64,000 nucleotides of DNA from an uncultured Saprospiraceae bacterium (lineage in GTDB: Bacteria > Bacteroidota > Bacteroidia > Chitinophagales > Saprospiraceae): positions 1 to 64,000 of the forward strand of contig CALDGQ010000036.1 in NCBI GenBank assembly GCA_937941765.1, given 5' to 3'. Each line of letters starts with the position of its first letter. Positions within the stretch are counted from its first letter, which is position 1. Both the position numbers and the translations under genes were made by a program. Positions 60,263 to 64,000 of this stretch are shown piece after piece. The notes under the pieces are model-generated. The model saw nothing but the letters and a program-made list of their open reading frames with translations. It was not told the origin of the DNA and searched no databases.

Positions 60263-60715
60263 CTATAAGAGAAAAGACTGAATAAAAACCAAGAGGTCTT
60301 TATCAGGCAATGGAGGTTTGTAGTAAAGAAATTTTGAAGGAGAAAATTGTTCAGTCGAAAGACCGAAGTAGGTATAGATATAAGCAACTACAAAATGAAG
60401 TTGCTGGATATTTAAATTGGTAACAGAAACATCTACAAAGTCAGTGTCCAGCTGAATATCAATAGTCTCATTATTACAACAACCTTTATGATCTTCAGCA
60501 GTAGTTTTTTTATGACAACTGGATTGCTTTTTGGAACAATGGCTCGAAATGCCTTCGCTTTCCAATTCGTAACAAGATTTCGCTTTTCCAAATAAGCTCA
60601 CATTCTTCAAGTTGCCTTGACAGAAATGCATATCCATAGAAATGCCAACTGATGAGAAAAACATCAAGAAAGCCATGGTTAAGGCCAATACCCGATATGG
60701 AAAAGTTCTTTTCAT
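60263..60715 (-). CDS. HYC_CC_PP family protein
   Basis: A 150-aa protein from the ATG at 60715. A signal peptide (about 5-25) is followed by HFC (His30, Cys32), several Cys/His (Cys48, Cys60, Cys67, His68), the pair CC (79-80) and YKPPLPD near the C-terminus, the three marks that give this Bacteroidota family its name. The Cys/His content suggests metal binding, likely copper, but the function is not established. A perfect -7 element lies 13 bases upstream (60728), so this is the first gene of the barrel/HMA operon. Confidence 0.85.
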   Translation of the reverse strand: MKRTFPYRVLALTMAFLMFFSSVGISMDMHFCQGNLKNVSLFGKAKSCYELESEGISSHCSKKQSSCHKKTTAEDHKGCCNNETIDIQLDTDFVDVSVTNLNIQQLHFVVAYIYTYFGLSTEQFSPSKFLYYKPPLPDKDLLVFIQSFLL

Positions 60716-60727
60716 TATTTCTGAAAC

Positions 60728-60735
60728 CAAAGTTA
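60728..60735 (-). promoter_or_regulatory. Promoter -7 element of the HYC_CC_PP/barrel/HMA operon
   Basis: TAACTTTG on the minus strand, perfect TAnnTTTG, ending 13 bases before the ATG, so the leader is about 7 bases. Confidence 0.55.
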
Positions 60736-60817
60736 TACAATTATAAACAGAGATTTCGACTAAATTACTCCAAATGGAACGTTAAAATCTTATTTTTACG
60801 ATTAAATAAATCAATAA

Positions 60818-62143
60818 ATGGCAACGCCGAAAACAGTCGCATTTCATACATTAGGATGTAAACTGAATTATTCAGAGACTTCGACTATCAAACGTTTGTT
60901 TGAAGACAAAGGCTATGGAGCCGTACCATTTAATGATGGTGCAGATATTTATGTGATTAATACCTGTTCGGTGACTGATTTCGCAGATCGTAAATGTCGG
61001 AAAATTGTCCGTCAAGCTTTGAAAAAAGCACCGCATGCTCAAGTGATTGTTACTGGGTGTTATGCTCAATTGAAGCCAGAAGAGATTTCTCAAATCCCTG
61101 GCGTAGATCTAGTGTTAGGAGCAGCAGAGAAATTCCGAATTACAGATTATGTAGACGAGATTTCAAAAGCACCTGGAAAAAATATGATCGCTGCCGGAGA
61201 TATTTGGGAAGCTACTTCTTTCAATTCATCATTCTCATTTGGAGACCGTACTCGTTCTTTTTTGAAAGTACAAGATGGTTGTGATTACAAATGTTCTTTC
61301 TGTACGATTCCAATGGCAAGAGGGAAATCTAGAAGTGATACGATTGAAAATGTAGTTGCCAATGCAAAAGAGATTGCTAAGAAAGGTAATAAGGAAATTG
61401 TTTTAACTGGTGTCAACATCGGAGATTTCGGAACTGAAAAAGGAGTGCCTTCAAAAGATAGTCGTTTCATAGATTTGATAAAAGCATTGGATGAAGTGGA
61501 AGGGATTGAACGATTTAGAATTTCTTCTATTGAACCAAATTTATGTTCTGATGAGGTGATAGCATTTGTTGCACAATCGAAAAGATTTGTTCCTCATTTT
61601 CATATGCCACTTCAATCTGGTAACAATAAGCAGTTGAAAGAAATGCGTCGTCGCTACAAAAGAGAATTGTATGCAGATCGGGTCGCTAAAATAAAATCCT
61701 TGATGCCACATTGTTGTATTGGGGTGGACGTGATCGTTGGTTTTCCCAATGAGACAAAAGAAGATTTCTTAGAGAGTTACAACTTTATTAGTGAACTCGA
61801 TGTTTCTTATCTACATGTTTTTACTTATTCAGAAAGAAAGAACACGTTGGCAGCAGAAATGCCGGAGGTGGTTGAAGTTGGAGAACGTAGAAGAAGAAAT
61901 GAAATGTTGAGAATACTTTCTCAAAAGAAGCAACGTTTTTTCTATGAACAATTTGTCGGTCAAGAACGTCCTGTTTTGTTTGAACAACATAAAGACAAAA
62001 GTTTGTTGTCAGGCTTTACTGATAATTATGTCAAAATAGAAATGGCTTTTGAAGCAGGTAGCATTAATACGATTAAGAAAGTTCAATTGAAAAAGTTGCA
62101 AGACAATTGTATTATGTCTGCTAACAACTTAGTGACGGTTTAG
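60818..62143 (+). CDS. mtaB: tRNA (t6A37) methylthiotransferase MtaB
   Basis: A 441-aa radical-SAM methylthiotransferase that adds a methylthio group to t6A at position 37 of tRNAs. The N-terminal UPF0004 cluster ligands are Cys14 (TLGCKLN), Cys50 (NTCSV) and Cys81 (TGCYA). The radical-SAM triad is Cys155, Cys159 and Cys162 in DGCDYKCSFC. A TRAM-like domain ends the protein. TLGCKLN and the length fit MtaB rather than MiaB or RimO. A weak -7 element (TATTTTTA) is at 60791-60798. lgt follows after 29 bases, probably on the same transcript. Confidence 0.93.
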   Translation: MATPKTVAFHTLGCKLNYSETSTIKRLFEDKGYGAVPFNDGADIYVINTCSVTDFADRKCRKIVRQALKKAPHAQVIVTGCYAQLKPEEISQIPGVDLVLGAAEKFRITDYVDEISKAPGKNMIAAGDIWEATSFNSSFSFGDRTRSFLKVQDGCDYKCSFCTIPMARGKSRSDTIENVVANAKEIAKKGNKEIVLTGVNIGDFGTEKGVPSKDSRFIDLIKALDEVEGIERFRISSIEPNLCSDEVIAFVAQSKRFVPHFHMPLQSGNNKQLKEMRRRYKRELYADRVAKIKSLMPHCCIGVDVIVGFPNETKEDFLESYNFISELDVSYLHVFTYSERKNTLAAEMPEVVEVGERRRRNEMLRILSQKKQRFFYEQFVGQERPVLFEQHKDKSLLSGFTDNYVKIEMAFEAGSINTIKKVQLKKLQDNCIMSANNLVTV

Positions 62144-62172
62144 TCAGAGAGAAAATTAAAATTATTTATTTT

Positions 62173-63351
62173 ATGTATCCAGATTTATCCTACATACTTC
62201 ATGCATTAATTGGAACCGAACCAGACAACTGGACATCTATCGTCAAGACATTTGGTTTGTTTTTGGTTATCGCGATTTTGACTGGAGCCTTTTTCTTGAA
62301 CTTAGAGTTGAAAAGAAAAGAGCAAGAGGGCGTTTTGAAACCAAACAAAGTCACTGTAAAAGTAGGAGAAGGTGCTTCGATTTGGGAAATACTTAATAAT
62401 GCTTTGTTTGGATTTATTTTGGGATTTAAAGTGCCTTATGTGTATAACAATTTCGTCGCTTTTCAACTAGATCCTGCGGGGCTTATTTTTTCTGCACAAG
62501 GATATTGGTTGGTAGGTATATTATTAGCAGTCGCATTTGGTGGGTTTAAGTTTTGGGAGAAAAATAGAAATAAATTATCGGAAGTCAAAACAGTTGAAAG
62601 AGAAGTAATGCCAAGTGAAAGAGTTGGAGATATCACTGTTATTTCTGCAATTTCAGGAGTAGTAGGAGCAAAAGTATTTGCAGTGTTAGAAGATTTACCT
62701 ACTTTCTTTGCAGATCCAATTGGTACTTTCTTTTCTGGAAGTGGAATGGCGATATATGGTGGATTGATTGGTGCATTCGGTGTTGGCTATTTCTATCTTA
62801 GAAAAAATAATTTGTCCATTTTACATGTCATGGATGCGGTGGCTCCTGGGCTAATCATCGCTTGTGGTATCGGAAGAATGGGATGTCACTTTAGTGGCGA
62901 TGGTGATTGGGGAGTTCCAAATACTTTGGCACAACCAAGCTGGTGGGTCTTACCTGACTACTGGTGGGCTTTTAGTTATCCTCACAATGTTTTAAATGAA
63001 GGAAATCCAATTGCAGGTTGCACTTGGAGATATTGCAATGAGTTATCACAAGCAGTTTGGCCAACTTCTATATATGAAATATTTTTTCTTTGTGGCTTAG
63101 GAGGTATTCTTTGGATGATGCGTAAACGAATTAAAATTCCAGGATTACTATTTGCAATCTACTTGATCTTTAATGGTTTTGAAAGATACTGGATTGAAAA
63201 AATTCGAGTCAATGATACGTATGATTATTTCGGTTTCGATTTTACACAAGCTCAGTACATTGCTGTTATTATGATGTTATGTGGTGTTGTTGCTTCTGTT
63301 GTTTTGATTATTCGTGGACGGAAGGATGGTGCAGGTGGTGCTTTGGCATAA
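62173..63351 (+). CDS. lgt: Prolipoprotein diacylglyceryl transferase
   Basis: A 392-aa inner-membrane enzyme that transfers diacylglyceryl to the lipobox Cys of preprolipoproteins. The Lgt signature is seen in ACGIGRMGCHFSGDGDWG (about 236-253), with the upstream YGGLIGAFGVGY and downstream WPTSIYEIF, and ERYWIEKIRVN near the end. It is over 100 residues longer than E. coli Lgt, mainly from an N-terminal TM region and an inserted segment between the signature and WPTSIYE. That extra length is usual in Bacteroidota relatives. Many lipoproteins in this window would be its substrates. Confidence 0.93.
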   Translation: MYPDLSYILHALIGTEPDNWTSIVKTFGLFLVIAILTGAFFLNLELKRKEQEGVLKPNKVTVKVGEGASIWEILNNALFGFILGFKVPYVYNNFVAFQLDPAGLIFSAQGYWLVGILLAVAFGGFKFWEKNRNKLSEVKTVEREVMPSERVGDITVISAISGVVGAKVFAVLEDLPTFFADPIGTFFSGSGMAIYGGLIGAFGVGYFYLRKNNLSILHVMDAVAPGLIIACGIGRMGCHFSGDGDWGVPNTLAQPSWWVLPDYWWAFSYPHNVLNEGNPIAGCTWRYCNELSQAVWPTSIYEIFFLCGLGGILWMMRKRIKIPGLLFAIYLIFNGFERYWIEKIRVNDTYDYFGFDFTQAQYIAVIMMLCGVVASVVLIIRGRKDGAGGALA

Positions 63352-63413
63352 GTCTGTTTGTCGGAATTATTGCTAAACATTCTTTTTCTCTTTATCTTGT
63401 AAATAAAAACTCC

Positions 63414-64000
63414 ATGAAGGCTCATAAATTACCAAAACTTACGGTTGAGCAATATATCCAACAAGAGTCAGAAAGTGACACCAAATATGAATTCCATAAT
63501 GGTGAAATTTTTGCGTTGGCTGGAGGTACAATCAATCATGGATTGTTATGCGCTAATATTTACTCAGAAATAAGAAATGAACTTCGCAATAAGAATTCTG
63601 AGTGCAAACCGTTGTCGAGTGAAATAAAATTGCATGTAAAAAATAACAAAACAAACAGTTTCTTATATCCTGATACTATGGTGGTTTGCGGTGATCTCGA
63701 AACATCCGAAACTTATAAGGAAGCGATTACTAATCCAAGATTAATTGTTGAGGTTTTATCAAAATCTACTGCTAATTATGATAGAGGAGATAAATTTCAT
63801 ATCTACCGACAAATTCCATCTTTGCAAGAATATGTTTTGATCGAACAAGATAAATACGTTGTGGATGTTCATTACAAAAACCCAAAGAGTGACTTGTGGA
63901 GAATTGCAAGAATTGAAGGTGCAGAAAGTTCAATAACTTTTCAATCATTGGACATTACAATTGATATGAAAGATTTGTTTTTTGATGTCAAATTTGATGA
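63414..64000 (+). CDS. Uma2 family (DUF820) predicted endonuclease, truncated by window end
   Basis: An open frame from the ATG at 63414 to the window edge (195 codons, no stop). It has the Uma2/DUF820 pattern: TVEQYIQQESESDTKYEFHNGEIFALAGG at the start, then YPDTMVVCGD (PD of the nuclease core), LIVEVLSKSTANYDRGDKF (ExK-like Glu and Lys), and YRQIPSLQEYVLIEQD. These are PD-(D/E)xK-fold proteins of unknown role, abundant in cyanobacteria and some Bacteroidota and often on mobile DNA. The stop should lie within about 10-20 residues of the window end. Confidence 0.88.
   Translation, partial: MKAHKLPKLTVEQYIQQESESDTKYEFHNGEIFALAGGTINHGLLCANIYSEIRNELRNKNSECKPLSSEIKLHVKNNKTNSFLYPDTMVVCGDLETSETYKEAITNPRLIVEVLSKSTANYDRGDKFHIYRQIPSLQEYVLIEQDKYVVDVHYKNPKSDLWRIARIEGAESSITFQSLDITIDMKDLFFDVKFD

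Noticed and set aside
1-64000. tRNA, rRNA, tmRNA or known riboswitch
   Set aside because: No T-loop/anticodon patterns, rRNA words or familiar riboswitch cores were seen by eye; small RNAs cannot be excluded.
63414-64000. Uma2-family gene as part of a defence island
   Set aside because: Only one such gene is visible and it is cut by the window edge; its neighbours are mtaB and lgt, so no defence context is supported.

Overview
The window is a stretch of AT-rich chromosome from a member of the Bacteroidota, most likely close to the Saprospiraceae/Chitinophagia side of the phylum. The evidence is two proteins with C-terminal type IX secretion (T9SS type A) sorting domains, a DUF4837 lipoprotein, a HYC_CC_PP family protein, a GYDIA-type GHMP kinase, and Bacteroidota-type promoters (-7 TAnnTTTG, sometimes with TTG near -33) with almost no Shine-Dalgarno signals. 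The taxonomic placement below phylum is inference. There is no rRNA, tRNA, CRISPR array, prophage or transposase gene.

Layout: 1-4.5 kb holds an ECF sigma/anti-sigma pair behind a DUF4837 lipoprotein, a START-like protein and a T9SS cargo protein. 4.5-18.2 kb holds a MoxR ATPase, a ligA-tlpA-vanX operon, a CxxCH-bearing T9SS protein, an acyltransferase, a large CotH/lamin-tail surface protein, an SGNH hydrolase with a polytopic partner, and a Rieske oxygenase. 18.7-30 kb holds a TPR protein, a DUF429 protein, an ALDH7-type dehydrogenase, an RND/MMPL exporter, a DUF1963 + membrane-HhH pair, an OmpA protein, RNase HII and an MBL hydrolase. 30.2-41.2 kb holds a 1154-aa propeller/barrel protein, an SPFH lipoprotein, prfA, a second ECF sigma/anti-sigma pair, an HD-domain protein, an HtrA protease and ComF. 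41.3-44.8 kb is the conserved rplM-rpsI-rpsB-tsf operon followed by pyrH. 45.2-51.7 kb holds mevalonate-pathway genes (fni, mvaA, a GHMP kinase), a flavin reductase, Nfu and an inositol-phosphatase-like enzyme. 51.7-57.2 kb is an ABC permease and a surface-polysaccharide set (flippase, Wzz-like, ligase). 57.3-64 kb holds a phosphoesterase, a ThuA protein, a three-gene putative metal module, mtaB, lgt and a truncated Uma2-family gene.

The genes are mostly ordinary housekeeping or envelope genes. The unexplained structure is between them: intergenic spaces carry several families of short, non-coding, palindromic repeats. One family (A) has long AT-rich low-complexity arms, different in each copy, around a GC-rich loop that shares a core CGCGAGC(T/A)C; members abut gene 3' ends. 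A second (B) is chains of tight hairpins with three- or five-base loops whose stems covary between copies (GCTCC/GGAGC versus GTTCC/GGAAC). Others are a TGATGAGTGGCT family, a 'cacaaag...gtggtaaa' family, a 113-bp tandem repeat between two mevalonate genes, and a duplicated gene 3' end. I consider families A and B the best candidates for something undescribed here. Also notable are a GHMP kinase whose expected start codon reads ATC, and a terminator separating the second sigma gene from its putative anti-sigma gene.
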